DNA of 64,000 nucleotides from positions 1,862,661-1,926,660 of the forward strand of contig NC_031471.1 in assembly GCF_000006565.2 (NCBI RefSeq). Direction: 5' to 3'. The notes under the pieces are model-generated. The model was not told the DNA's origin, made no database searches, and worked only from the letters and a program-made list of their open reading frames with translations. This DNA is from Toxoplasma gondii ME49 (taxonomy: Eukaryota > Apicomplexa > Conoidasida > Eucoccidiorida > Sarcocystidae). The position numbers were made by a program, and so were the translations under genes. Numbering within the stretch: the stretch's first letter is position 1; every line of letters starts with the position of its first letter. Below, one piece after another: positions 38,607-50,136 of this stretch.

Positions 38607-40570
38607 ACATTGTTCGTTGTTTTCTCTCTGTCGCCTTCTTCTTCCTCTCAGGTCGCCCACTTCTTTCTCGTTTTTCTGTCGCTGTTTGTCTCTGTTCTTT
38701 CCTCGATCTGAATTTCTTCACTGTGTTTGAGGCGTCCTCTTGCCTCTCGCTGCCTCCCCCGTAGCTCCTGCCTCACTTTGTGTCGCGTTTCCCCTCTCTT
38801 TGCTGCTTCCTTTCTCTCCATTCTTCTTTTCAATGTGCGTTTGAGAAACAACCTTCGATGGTCGTACTTTCGAGAGCGCGTCTGATGAGACCTGCGGTCA
38901 GGCCGCAGCCGGAAATCCGGAAACGCTTCGAAGTTTCCTTTGCCGCCTCACACCTAGACGATTCACTGCAGGTCTGCCTCCTTGCATGCAACATCTCAAA
39001 CGCCACAAAAACAGATCATGTAACTAGGTAAACATATCTATAAATATAGAGTCTGCAAGTATTCCGAAAAAGGAAAATGTAGCTATAAATGTATATATAT
39101 ATATATACATACAGAATATATATTGTCCGAGCACCACGGAACGGAAGATAGTGCAACAAGAGATTCTTTGATCTACACTTGTGATATTTATAGTTATGAA
39201 TGTAGACATGCGTGGAAACATAGTCTTAGGGAAATGTGCATCTAACTATCTCTGTGCCGATAGGATGAGAAGAGGAAATGCAACTACGCATATATATATA
39301 TATATATACATACATTTATGTGTAATAATATACTTGTCTACACTTGAATGTATGAATATGCATGTCCGGAGGTGCAGAAGTGTATCGGTACATACTTGTA
39401 TGTCTCCCTCTCTCTAGCTGCAGTTACATCGGCATATCTTTGTCCACGGAAAGATAGACTTCGTTTTTCCAGAGGACTCACATTCCTGGTCCACGGTCAT
39501 CCGGTGCACTGGCGCATGCAGCCGAATTGTGTTCGCCCCCTAGATGAAGGCGGCGCTTGAACTTTTAGGTCACCCAGCAGGTGGAAGACGTTTCGGAGGG
39601 AAGACAAGAAGCGTGAAAAACAGTGATGTTGCATGCATCACCTTCGCCCCGCCACACGTTGAATATTTCGAATATACAGCGTGTGCTCCTTTGTAGACTT
39701 TCTCTTAGCACCGACAATTCCGGTCTTCCAGAAAGCAAGACAATTTTCTCTCTGCGCGCAAATCTCGCGACCCAACTTAGCCTCGGACGGCCCATCTCTC
39801 CTTACATGTGTGTGTGGACACTTACGCGCATGCGCATCTCAGAAGTCAGAGCATACCCACGTACAAAAGTATATAAAGAGAGACGTTATTAAATACAGAT
39901 ACATATATATGTATATATATGTATATGTATATATATATATATGTATATATATGTATATATATGTATAAAATACATGAGTCTTTTGGGATATACGCGCATG
40001 TTCAAAACGGAGACGAACCATGGATGCCCCGGGAGAGCCTGTGTTGCATACGCCGTGGCGCCGCGTCTCGACAGCAGAACAAGTCTACCTGGCATTATTT
40101 GGAAGAGAAACGAGTAGAAATTCTCTGGAACTGACACCGCAAAAGCTCCCGTCGGTGTCGCGGGAGGAACGACGAGAGGTTCCCCACTTCGCGACGGTGC
40201 ATGCGCCCCTCTGGACTCCCCGTACATGGGTAGCCGGATCCATGCGGACGCGTCACAGGACACAGAAAAAAACGAGACCCCGCGCCATCGTTTCCTCAAG
40301 ACAACTCCCGAGGCCTTGACCTGAACAGAGACCTGCGTTCCCAGAGGAACGGAGACAAAGCCAAGACGCGTGAACGCGGCAAAGAGAGAGAGACCTGAAA
40401 ACGGGAGAAGGCACCCGAGACCAAGGACAACGAAATGTTTACAGCTCCTAGCCGGATCTCGATTACTTCACATGCAGAAGCCTTCCTCTGAGAGGGGGGC
40501 AGAGTCCGGTGTTTCTGTTTCTCGGCGCAGCGAAGTCGAAAGAAGCGATGTCTCGGGTGCGCATTTCCAG
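38607..40570. other. Intergenic stretch after PTH2
   Basis: It contains several TA tracts (about 39,088-39,122, 39,291-39,312 and 39,899-39,968) and only short open frames. A plus-strand ATG in good context at 40,020 opens a frame of about 99 codons that might be a 5' exon of the small gene ending at 41,187, but I could not connect it by splice phase. Confidence 0.5.
39899..39968. repeat. (TATATG)n microsatellite
   Basis: About 70 bases of TA units interrupted by regular G residues. Confidence 0.9.
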
Positions 40571-40574
40571 AGCC

Positions 40575-41187
40575 GCCGCCTTCTACTCGCTCTGACGCTT
40601 TCTCGACTTTCGATACTCGAATTCGACGCTGCGTCTCCGGTTCTTCCATCGACGTACAGTGTCTTTGGTGTCAGACCGGAGAACATCCCGATTTCGCTCG
40701 CGTTTTCCACCTGGTCTTCAGTCGGCGGAAAAAGCTGGACGGCACCTTCAGAGAGAACTACTTCACGCTCTTTTACGGATTCCTACATATCCCACCCAAC
40801 GCCATTCGTCTCTCTCTTCTTCTCCCCTTTCTCGTTTTCTCACTTCTTCGCGCTTTTCTGCTTCGTTGCTTCTCACTTCTTTGCTTGCCTTCTTCCCCTC
40901 CAGTGCCTTCCTCGAGGGCCGCGCAGATCGAGCGAGACCGCTGACAGACCGAGCCCTCGGACGAGATTCTTCAGTGCAGATCTCGCGTTTTTTCCGCTCT
41001 CTCGTTTCCAGAAGACTTCAAGAAAGAGAACACTGCCTACGTCCTCCCTGAGAGGCAGCACACAGTTCCCTACTCCGTCAGATCTCCACTTATTATTCCC
41101 CAAGAAACATCCCCAGGATCTCCGAAGGACCTTCTCTCTGGGACCTTCAATACTTCCGCGTCTAGGACGATTCGTATAGAGTGGTGA
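40575..41187 (+). CDS. Unrecognised small gene, 3' exons, converging on eIF2B alpha
   Basis: Two exons are supported. The first is open from about 40,528-40,575 to 40,807; its acceptor is uncertain and its donor is the weak GTCTCT. The second is 41012-41187, with a clear pyrimidine tract and CAG acceptor. They join in phase (codon C+AA) and end in TGA at 41185-41187. Readable segments are IDVQCLWCQTGEHPDF, KKLDGTFRENYFTLFYGFLH, DFKKENTAYVLPERQ and a closing TIRIEW. The composition looks like ordinary soluble protein, with no low complexity. I do not recognise the family. The last 26 bases overlap the end of eIF2B alpha on the other strand. An alternative frame across 40.6-40.8 kb (with LPSTYSVFGVRPENIP) is also open, so the first exon is less certain than the last. 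Confidence 0.5.
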
Positions 41188-42253
41188 GTTCGTCGGAGAC
41201 GTTTCTCGGAGCGAAAATCCCCAGGTCTGTGAAGAGCAGAGAAATCAACTCTGGGTCTGTGTAGTCGAGATACTCCCCGTAGTCCTTCGGCGAGTCCAGC
41301 GTCTCCAGCTGCGAAAAAGGGAGAGAACGGGCAAACCGATGTACGCAAAGAATCCACGAAGAGAGAGCGAAAAAGGCGAGAGAGCAACTTCAGGAGAGAG
41401 AGAGACAAAATGGACAGAGGACTACAAAGCAGAGAAGAGACAGGCACAGAGGGAGGAAAAGAGGGGAGGAAAAAGGAACATAGGCGGAGAAGAAGCGAGC
41501 GAAAAAAAAGAAGGGAGAGAGAGAGGAAAGGACGAAACTGCTTTTCGAACGTACATCGTCGGAGTCCGCCTTGTCAAAGACAATACATCGACGGGCGTCG
41601 TCTTTCTGAAAAACATGCATGCGCGTGAATTTACACGCTTCGCATGCAACGTAAAATGGCACACAGTGCTGCCGAGCCACCATCGCGATCGTCGAGGTAC
41701 CGACCTGAAAACAACGCAAAGCTCGAAAGACCTCGACTTTACGTTTTCTCACCCTCACTACTCCACGGAGCTGCACCTGAAGCGCATGCCTCCACCACGT
41801 ACACACCCACACTACATATCGAACTGATGGGAATGTACAAACACAGATCAACATACTCTTACATATAAATATACATACAGATAAACATATATATACATAT
41901 ATATACGTTTGTATACTTGGATGTAGATGCAGAGAGAGATCGGCATATGTGGGCAAAGATTCACATGTGACTTGACGACAGCCGTCGACACAACGCTCGG
42001 TGTTGCCCACACACGTGCATATAACAGAATGTCGTTCTTGTAGATTTATTTATTTTTATAGGAATATATATATATATATATATATGTAAATATATATATA
42101 TATATATATATAGATGCATATATATATGCATCAATAAATACAGAGACTTCACGAACGTATGGAACAATATAGGCGTACTGATATACGTGCGTACAATTAT
42201 ACGCATATATATATATATATAAGACTGTAGCACAATGCGAGTACCTCAATATG

Positions 42254-42291
<38 letters not shown>

Positions 42292-44502
42292 GATAGATGT
42301 ATCAAGCGAGAATCCCTGAATTATATATCTGTGTATGTCGCACCGTAGAGGCACGAGTGTTTTTCTAGCGGCCAGTGCACGCAGATGCGCGTGAGAAGTA
42401 TTTATTTGCGTTTTCCTACTCGATTGACGATGCCTCCGTTCTCTGCCACTGCTTCTGCGCCGACGACGACCATGTCGATTTTGGCCATGAGGCGCCCGAT
42501 GGAGCAGACAGAGGTATTCGACACCGGAATTCCGTTTGCGGAGATGCTTTCCATCAGGAGGTCCCTGGACAATGAAAAAAAGACAACGCGCCCACAGACA
42601 TCCGCGCCTGCACACGAATGCCGTCGTCTCGAAGCAAAAAACGGAGCAGTGACGGCGCTGACAGCTCTTCCTCACTGAACAGACCTCTGGCGAAAAACGC
42701 GAACGCGACGACGGCATCTGTGCTCAGGCTCTGTGTCTGCCTGTGCATGCAACGGCTGCTCGCGGTGTTGTCTGTCTCTTTCTCAGGAAAGGAGGAGGAA
42801 CCTAACGATGCAGACAGCCAGACAGAGCGACAGCAGCGACTCTCTCGATGCAGGTGTCTCCTCAGCGAGAGAGCAGCCAAGCGAGGCGTTGCGTCTCCGC
42901 GGAGAGTCGAGGCCTGTGGCAGGGTGAGGACAAAAGAGTGGAGCGCCCGGAAAAGACGCTAGACGTTCTCTTGCTTCAACGCGTTTCTCTCCGCAGCAGC
43001 GTCTCCGAAAAGAAGACGCTTCGCGCAACAGCAAGGTGGACGTACACATCCGTTCTCACGAAGTATCCAGGCTTTTCCTCGTGACGCGTAACAATCACCG
43101 AAAAACGCTTTTTGTGCTTCACCCATGCGTCGCGCAAAAGTTTCTCCACGCAAGACGACCGGCCGTGAGTGAGGACGACCATCTGATCTTTCGTAAACAT
43201 AATTTGCCCTGAGACGAAACAGAGAGAGTTGGGCGTCAGGCGATCGCATTCCCTCGCAGCTGAAAAACCACGAGCACCGACTGTCCAGATTTCGAGCGTC
43301 ACAACCGAAACAGAGGCAGGCCTCCCCCTCGGCCGATGTCTGAGCGACGGGAATCAGACGCAAAGAGAGAGGAGGGAGGAAGAGAGGAGGGAGGAAGAGA
43401 GGACAAGGACGGAAGAGAGAAAGAACAGAGAGAAGGGGAGCAAAGAAAACGGGAGAAAAAAGTTGGGGAAAAGTAGAGAAAAACATGGAAAAGGGAGGAA
43501 AAAGGGAAGAACAAAGTCACAGGGGTGAGGTGTCATTGCCGGTCTTCTCCGAAAACGTTCGAAAACGCGTTTCGTAGTCCTCTATGCCTCAGAAAGGCCT
43601 ACACACTCTCTGCGTCCAGTTCAGCTCTGCCCGCCTGCATGCGCCGAAGCTCACCGATGTCTGCGATAGTCTGTTTGCTTTGCAGAATTCGCGCGGCGAA
43701 CTTGGCCGACTGCGCCACCAGCAGGTCCCGCAGCTCCTCGAGACTCTGAAAAATCCAGAAAATATGAAAACAAATGGTGCGAAAACCAAAGAAAAAGACC
43801 GATAGAACGAAGCTGTCGAAACGAAAAGTGGAACAAAAAAACAGCTTGCTCGCTCGCCCGTCTGCGTTCATGTCCGGCAGCGTTGTCTTCCCAAGGTTGA
43901 GAGCTGTTCTCAACTTCGAGAGCTTCCGCGCTTGGACGCGAGGGCAGCTCCCTTCTTGATTCGAAACACTGTGAAGTCTTCTTTCCAGGCAGGTCTTTGA
44001 GTTGAGATCTTCTTCCTCTCTGCCTTTTTTTAAAAGGAAACATACTCGTCCTTGTTCAGTGCCGGAATGCTTCACTTCCTTATCGCATCCGCCCCTCGAC
44101 GGCCACCGAAAACACCCGTCTCGTTTTTTCTTCTCTGTCGTTCGTCTCGTTCTCTTCTTCTCTCTCTTCTCTTCTTCTCTCTCTTCTCTTCTTCTCTCTG
44201 TGTTCGTTCTTCACTGCCTCTGGCAGGCCGTCCGCTTGTGCGTCGGTCTTCTTCGAGAGTTCCCTTCTTTCTCGCAGTTTCGCTCGTTCTCTCGAACGCC
44301 TTACGATGTCAGGACGCCTCTGATGGTGTCGCAGCCCAAACTGCTGGTAGAGCAAGCATGCGGAACGAAGGGGGAGAGTCGTCAACCTCTGCAGAAGCAG
44401 AAAAAACAATCTCCCCACTGCCATACTCATCTCTCCCCGCTACCATACATGCATACACATACACAAAGACACAGGTATAGATACATGCATACACAAATAT
44501 GC

Positions 44503-44535
<33 letters not shown>

Positions 44536-44729
44536 CGTGTATGGGGAGCGAAGGAGCTCAGGAAAGTGACCTAGGCGAGTCGGTTTCCCTACAAATCCCC
44601 CCGTGGGTACAGAAAGCTCAAAGTTCGCAGGCCTCCCATATTTCTAGCTAAGTATCTTTATAAATGTATATATATACATACACATATATACATAGACAAA
44701 TATACATATACAAATATGCATATATATAC

Positions 44730-44763
<34 letters not shown>

Positions 44764-46208
44764 GCATCTCTTTGCGCAGGAAAAACCTCGGAATCTGCAG
44801 CTTGTGTGAAAATGAGGAGTTAGGTGAGAAAAAAACGCGACGAAGAATCGCGAGGGGAAAGGATGAACAGAGGAAGTCCAGGACTGCGCAAAGGATACCT
44901 TCCGTTTCTTCCCTCGACTTTTCACTCGCCGCGTAGGTCAAGAACGAGGACAGGAAGCGAAGGAGCACACCGTCTTTGAGCAGAATCCTTCTGAACTCCC
45001 GTCCGACGCATGCACCGTGAGCTGCATGCGCGGGAGAGACTTTCTCTCACTCTTCAGAAGACCAGAACGCACCTTGATGCTTGTGAGTTGACTGATGTAG
45101 AGAAGTACATCCTCGCGCCCGGCGTAAATTTCCAGGGCGTCGCTGGCCGCCCGCAAGTGCACAAAAAGTTGAAAAACAGACGTAGCTCGAGATCTGAAAA
45201 AGGCGCGCAGACTTCAAAATCTTGAACATAGAAGACGGGAGATCTTCAAAGGTGAAGAAAGCCTACATTCGAAGCTTCCAAGTAGTCCCCCACAGCTCCC
45301 TCACGGACGCCTCCCTTCGACACGAATACGCATTTCGAGTCACAGAAATATACAGACACCTATACATATAAATATACGTTTAAATATATACATATAAATA
45401 TACGTTTAAATACAGATGCACAAATATATATACATATACATACATATATATATATATATATGTATGTATATGTATATATATTTGTGCATATACGGTGAGT
45501 GAGAAAGAAGTTGTAGGGAAGGCGAGTGTCTGCGAAGGAAACCAAGGCGGAGGCAAGGCAAGTCGCAACATGAGATTGAGAGGCGAACGCAGAGGGAGGA
45601 AAACATCTCTCGAGGTGAATGCAGAGCTCTGCGCAGCTGGATGTACACGTCGGGAACGAGTTGTTCGGACGAAGTCTCCTGTGTTCTTTCAGCTCCCCTC
45701 CCCCTCCTTGCGACTTGGAGCTTGACGTTTCATGCCCGCTCGCAGTTTTGAACGAGAACTCGAAAACAACTCTTTTTCCAACTCACATGCGCGCGATTGT
45801 GCCGAGGGCGTGGACAGCTGCGAGAGCCAAGTCGTTCTGTTCAGAAGTGAAGCACCGCCAAAACGCGTCGATCACTTGCATTTGAAGAGGCTGGAAGTCT
45901 TCGACATCCTTTTCTCCCTCGCCTCCGCAGCTGCTTGCAGACTCCCGGAGTCGGCGAAAGGTTTCTCGCCGCTCTCCTTCCAAGGCAACTGCTCCTCTCT
46001 CGCCTGTCTCCATCGCGCCCTCCGCTCCGTTCTGCTGCTCGACCTCTGCAGCCATCTGAGCGGATTTCAGAACTGGTTCTGTGCGCTTCTGCGTCTCCGT
46101 AGTTTCGCTAATCTTCGAAACGCACGCTGGTTCTCTGACCTTCGAAACGCATGCAACGTCGCTGTCCTCGAAAAATCCGTTTTCCTGCGCAGCCGTCGGA
46201 GAAGGCAC
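41162..46208 (-). CDS. EIF2B1: Translation initiation factor eIF2B subunit alpha
   Basis: Exons are 46208-45787, 45193-45073, 44388-44305, 43745-43655, 43208-43046, 42564-42420, 41704-41555 and 41308-41162. All phases agree and the product is 440 residues. Signature segments of the eIF2B alpha/beta/delta family, closest to alpha, are FTKDQMVVLTHGRSSCVEKL, KKRFSVIVTR, MVVVGAEAVAENGGI, GTSTIAMVARQHCVPFYVAC, and the C-terminal DYTDPELISLLFTDLG, ending SDELTTLYESS. It is part of the eIF2B guanine nucleotide exchange factor; in known complexes the alpha subunit helps sense phosphorylated eIF2. The N terminus carries about 105 extra, acidic and Ser/Thr-rich residues before the conserved start (VIDAFWRCF). 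The upstream start is chosen as the first Met of that frame. The donor after exon 5 is GTACGT, as is the one after exon 7. Confidence 0.93.
42058..42300. repeat. Cluster of (TA)n tracts in an eIF2B alpha intron
   Basis: Three TA blocks (about 42,059-42,128, 42,206-42,222 and 42,254-42,300) lie in the intron between exons 42564-42420 and 41704-41555. Confidence 0.9.
44146..44205. repeat. TCTTC-rich pyrimidine tract in an eIF2B alpha intron
   Basis: Short repeated blocks of the form CTCTCTTCTCTTCTT give a purine tract on the transcribed gene's sense strand. Confidence 0.7.
44503..44760. repeat. TA microsatellites and (GA)n tract
   Basis: TA blocks at about 44,503-44,536 and 44,667-44,750, the second running into about seven GA units. 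They lie between eIF2B alpha exons 45193-45073 and 44388-44305. Confidence 0.85.
45360..45482. repeat. TA-rich microsatellite with inner direct repeats
   Basis: CATATAAATATACGTTTAAA units occur twice, followed by TATG/TA units. Intron 1 of eIF2B alpha. Confidence 0.85.
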
Positions 46209-48209
46209 TCAGGCGTCCTCCTCAAATCTGCCTCCAGAGGCGTGATGCAGAGAACGAAACAGTCTCTCCCGCGAAGAGAGGACGGAGGAAGAAAGAAAGG
46301 GCAGAGAGGAAGACGAGGAAGGAAGGCGAGCGAGACAGACGGAAACAGGCGGAGACAGGTGGAGACAGGAGACAGACGGAAACAGACGGAGACAGAAGTA
46401 CAAGAGGAGGAGCGAGACAAAGAGCACCGCGACAGAGAAAGGATTTCAAGGACGTACAGAGAGCGTCTGCGCGGAAGACAGAGAAACACTAGAGAGAGAG
46501 AACCAACTGGGAGGGTGCCATATAGACGAGAAAGAAGAGGAAAGAGAGGACGGATGAAGAATCTGGAGAGTCCGCATGGCGGAAGTATGGATAAAGACGC
46601 GCGCGAGTTTCCTTTCTCTTCTCTCGCCTTTCTTCTCTCCTCTCTGTCCGTTTCTCACCCTCTCTCTTCTCGTCTCCCTTCGCGGATCTGCTCCTCTCCT
46701 GACATCAGAGGGTCTTCTACAAGAGGAAAACAAGAGCGACGTTGGATGAGAAAGAACAGAGATGCGAAAGCGAAGGCAAACAAGACGGAGAGAAACCGAA
46801 AGAAGAAAGGCCGCGGAGGCGAGAGACACGGGCTGACAAGAAACGCCCCCAACCTCGCGAGTCCGCCGCGAAGCCTCGCGACTCACGTCGAGAGAAGGAG
46901 CGCGCGTCGAATCGCAGAGGCAGACCAGTTTTCTTCACTGGAACTTTAGAAAAAAACGCGTCGGCAGAAGAGAAAATCTCAGCGATGTCTCTTGACGCAG
47001 CAGCAGGCGAGAGACTCAGCGAAAGGCTGCTCCGGTTTCTCAGCGGAGTGGAGGCTTCGGGGAGAGGTCGCGCCGCTTTTTTCAGAGACAAAACCGGAGC
47101 GGGGAAACAAAACGGAACGCAAAACAATAGAGAGTTAAAAGGCAACTTGGGGACGCTCTTTCAGAGGTTTTCTCGCCAGGCGCTTCCTTCTCTCCAGAGA
47201 CGGCCCTCTTCACGGTTCGTGGATAGAAACGCATGCAGTGTGCAGCGTCACACAGACAGACGCCCGTTGCCGCAGTTGACTTCCAGAAAAACCCGGAACA
47301 GATCCATATTTGAACTCCTCTTGAGCCGTCCGAGAGAAATCTCTCTTCAGAACTCGCGCAAACGCGTGAGTCCACAACTCAAAGCACTTCTCTCAGTGCC
47401 GCATCGCGCCGTCTCTGCCTCCGAGCGGTCGTCTCATGAAAACGCGGCGATTTTTGCCCTAGACGCCTTTTCAGTCGCATGCGCCATTCAAGAGTTCATC
47501 TACAGACTGACATATTCAACTCACACACCTCCTCGTACACTTCTCCCTTATTTATATATATTTATATTTATATATCTATATATATTTATATTTATATATC
47601 TATATTTATATATATATATATATATATTTGCATATATGTTTGCGGAGGTGATTTTCTGTTTTCTGTTGACTGGACTGCGGAGAGCAGCTGTGTACAGTTT
47701 CAAAAGTGCGAACCTGGGAGAAAGAAAGAGCAGCGCGGCTCTCCTGAAGTCGCGCGTCTCTCCTCACTGCATTTCCTGTTTCGACGCGACCACCCGATTT
47801 TTGCAATCGTGGAGTTTTTCCCCGCGAGCTCTTGGGAGCTTTGCGCAGGAAAGCAGCGAGCGGGAGCGTCTTGGTCGAGAAAAAAGTCTCTTTTTCGGAC
47901 TGAGAGATGCTCCCAAACCCACTGCCCTGCGCTCTTCCATGGCCAATCGAGGCTGCACTTCTCGACAGTAACAGTCCGGCCGAGCGTCCAGTCCACCAAG
48001 AAGATGAACAAAGGATGTTCCATGAAACGACAAAAGTCCACTAAGGTTCAGGAGAAATCTCCCGTCGGCTTCTTTCAAAGACCAACTGGCCTGCCAACCA
48101 AACCGCACACTCTTCACTGGAGAAAGAAGCCGTGAGAGAACGCGCGAAAGGACGCACTGAGGCGCGCAAAGACCTTCTATTCTCCTTTGTGCGAATAAAG
48201 CATTCAAGT
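46209..48209. other. Region upstream of eIF2B alpha, no supported gene
   Basis: About 2 kb containing a purine-rich minisatellite-like stretch (46,320-46,430, units close to GGAGACAG), a TA microsatellite (47,548-47,632) and long but low-complexity open frames on both strands. It may hold 3' exons of the gene at 48.2-50.0 kb, but I could not support any by splice phase. Confidence 0.5.
47548..47632. repeat. TATATTTA-type microsatellite
   Basis: About 85 bases of TATATTTATA units, denser in T on the plus strand than the other TA tracts here. Confidence 0.9.
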
Positions 48210-49986
48210 CAGGAGACGCAAATCTTTTTGCGCAGGGAAAACGGTTTTCTGCGAGTGCGAAAAAAAACAACGCGGAACGCCGCATACACGTCAACCGCCA
48301 GCGAGGAAACAAGAACTTCCTGAGAAGACTTGCGCAGCTCAGAACTATCCACCTTCTCTCCTGGCAAAGAAATGTGATGAAAGGCCAGAACTTGGCTGGT
48401 GCATTCGAGATCACCCTCTCCTCTAATGCGCGAGAATCTTTTTCATGCTTTTGTCCATCGCAGGAAACTCGCGTCCTTGCAGGGCAAGTCACTGGAAAAG
48501 GCGACTGGCTCGCCTCACACACCTGTAGCTCGAGGTGGAAACTCAGCAAGCAGAAAGGATGTAGAAACTACGGTCGAAGAGAGGAAAGAGAGGTGCAGTT
48601 CTGAGATTCAAACCACGCTGTTCTATACTTCTTTTCGACTCTCGCGTTCTGTGTTTTTGGACGTTCGAAACGATCCATCAAACAGCCTGTATTCTCACAC
48701 ACTGTTGATTCGTTCGATCTCAAGCGACTCTCGAAAATGCCGGATTGCTACCTGAAGAGCAGAAATGACCTTCCCGGTCAGAAGCGCGAAAACAGCCAAC
48801 AACTGGAGTCTCGACTCCGCGGTGTACATACACCCGACGGACAGCGTCAGCAGTGCCGAGTCGCTGGCCAGGCGCAGCCGCGGAGTTTCTCGGTCCTTTC
48901 TGCACCTTGCCTTGCAGCGAAAACAGCGAGTTCTCAGATTCAACGCAAAACTGTACAAAACTGTCTCTCTTGCGTTCGTTCGAACTGATGACACGAGAGA
49001 CGCAGCTCCAGAAAACCGACAGAAAACCGACAGAAAACAGCAGTTGACAAGCGGGGGCTGATGACACGACGAAAGGGTGTGAAAGACCCAACTCCTCGAG
49101 ATCCGTGGAACCGCCGCAGCCGGCAGCAGACGGCATACACGCAGTGCATGCACATGCGCCTGCGCTCCGGTTTCTTTCGCATGCAGTTGGAGGCTCCGGC
49201 TCGGGAAGTCTGCAGGCGACTTAGTGGGGGGCGAAACGTGGAGTTCGCTTCTCGTTGAGAGATCTGATTTCGCTTCGAAAACGCGGACCACAGAGATCAA
49301 AGAAGACGAAGAGAGGCAACGGAAAAACCTCAAAGTCACAAATCGCGGAACTCGACTGCTCGCACCCATTCTTTCATCGCTCCCGGAACTCGCAAAGTCT
49401 CAAGAGTCTTCTTGTACCTGCAGAACACACAAAGGCAGACGCGCCCACATTAAAGAAGCGTCACCTCTACTCACTGCCTTCTAAATCCTTTCGTATGCAT
49501 GCATGTATCAAGTCGACACACAAATGCGTCTGAACCTGTACATCGACACACACCCACACAAATCTACGTCTAAATATATATACATATACATATATATACA
49601 TATACATATATATACATATACATATATATACATATATATATATATACATGTGTATATAGATATATCAATGCGCATGTGGTGTGGTTGTCCGTAGCTGCTC
49701 GTTCGGTGGCTTTCTACGGAGAAGGCGTAAAAGGGGAGTTTCTTTCGAGAAGAATGGAGCATTCTGAACACAACCTCACGCAGATGTGGAACAGAGTAGG
49801 TTTGTCCCCTCTCCCGGTTTCCATGTTTCTGCGTCCGCGCGGCTCTAACGTCCGAGTGTACGCATGAACGTACACCCGGCGCATCGAAGAAGGCGGAACG
49901 ACGCCTCCAAGGAGCCTTCCCAGATACGAAACTTCATCCACGCGTCTGCGCGCGTCTCCACCTCTTGAAGCCCCTTCACTCGCCAT
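48210..49986 (-). CDS. Unresolved multi-exon gene (candidate exons only)
   Basis: Several stretches look coding but I could not join them in one phase. They are: a possible first exon 49986-49780 ([12 protein letters not shown]..., [13 protein letters not shown]); a short exon from 49427 ([25 protein letters not shown]); an exon about 48,914-48,772 ([18 protein letters not shown], then [19 protein letters not shown]), which reads like an alpha-helical armadillo/HEAT-type repeat; and a last exon from about 48,373 ([20 protein letters not shown], then [10 protein letters not shown]) ending near 48,210. All have AG acceptors and GT donors. The mismatch may mean missing exons or two genes. No family is assigned. 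Confidence 0.4.
49575..49660. repeat. TA/TATACA microsatellite
   Basis: Regular TATATACATATACA units, about 85 bases. Confidence 0.9.
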
Positions 49987-50136
49987 TTTAGAACGCGTCC
50001 TCTGGGCACCTTCGCAGATCTCCGTGTGAGACAGAATGGACCGAGACAAAAAGCCTACGACTGGCAGCGCAGCCTTTCCCCACCGCAGGTCGACACAGCA
50101 TGACAGTCTCTTTAGCGACTGGAAAGACACTGCTGC

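Noticed and set aside
40370..41179. Single plus-strand frame of about 269 codons as the small gene
   Set aside because: It crosses a pyrimidine-rich intron-like stretch (about 40.81-41.01 kb) with low-complexity Phe/Ser text. The spliced model gives better composition and a clean acceptor.
46742..47971. Open plus-strand frame of about 409 codons
   Set aside because: It is rich in R, K, E and S and its end runs through a TA microsatellite. No start context, splice or domain evidence; likely a chance frame in purine-rich DNA.
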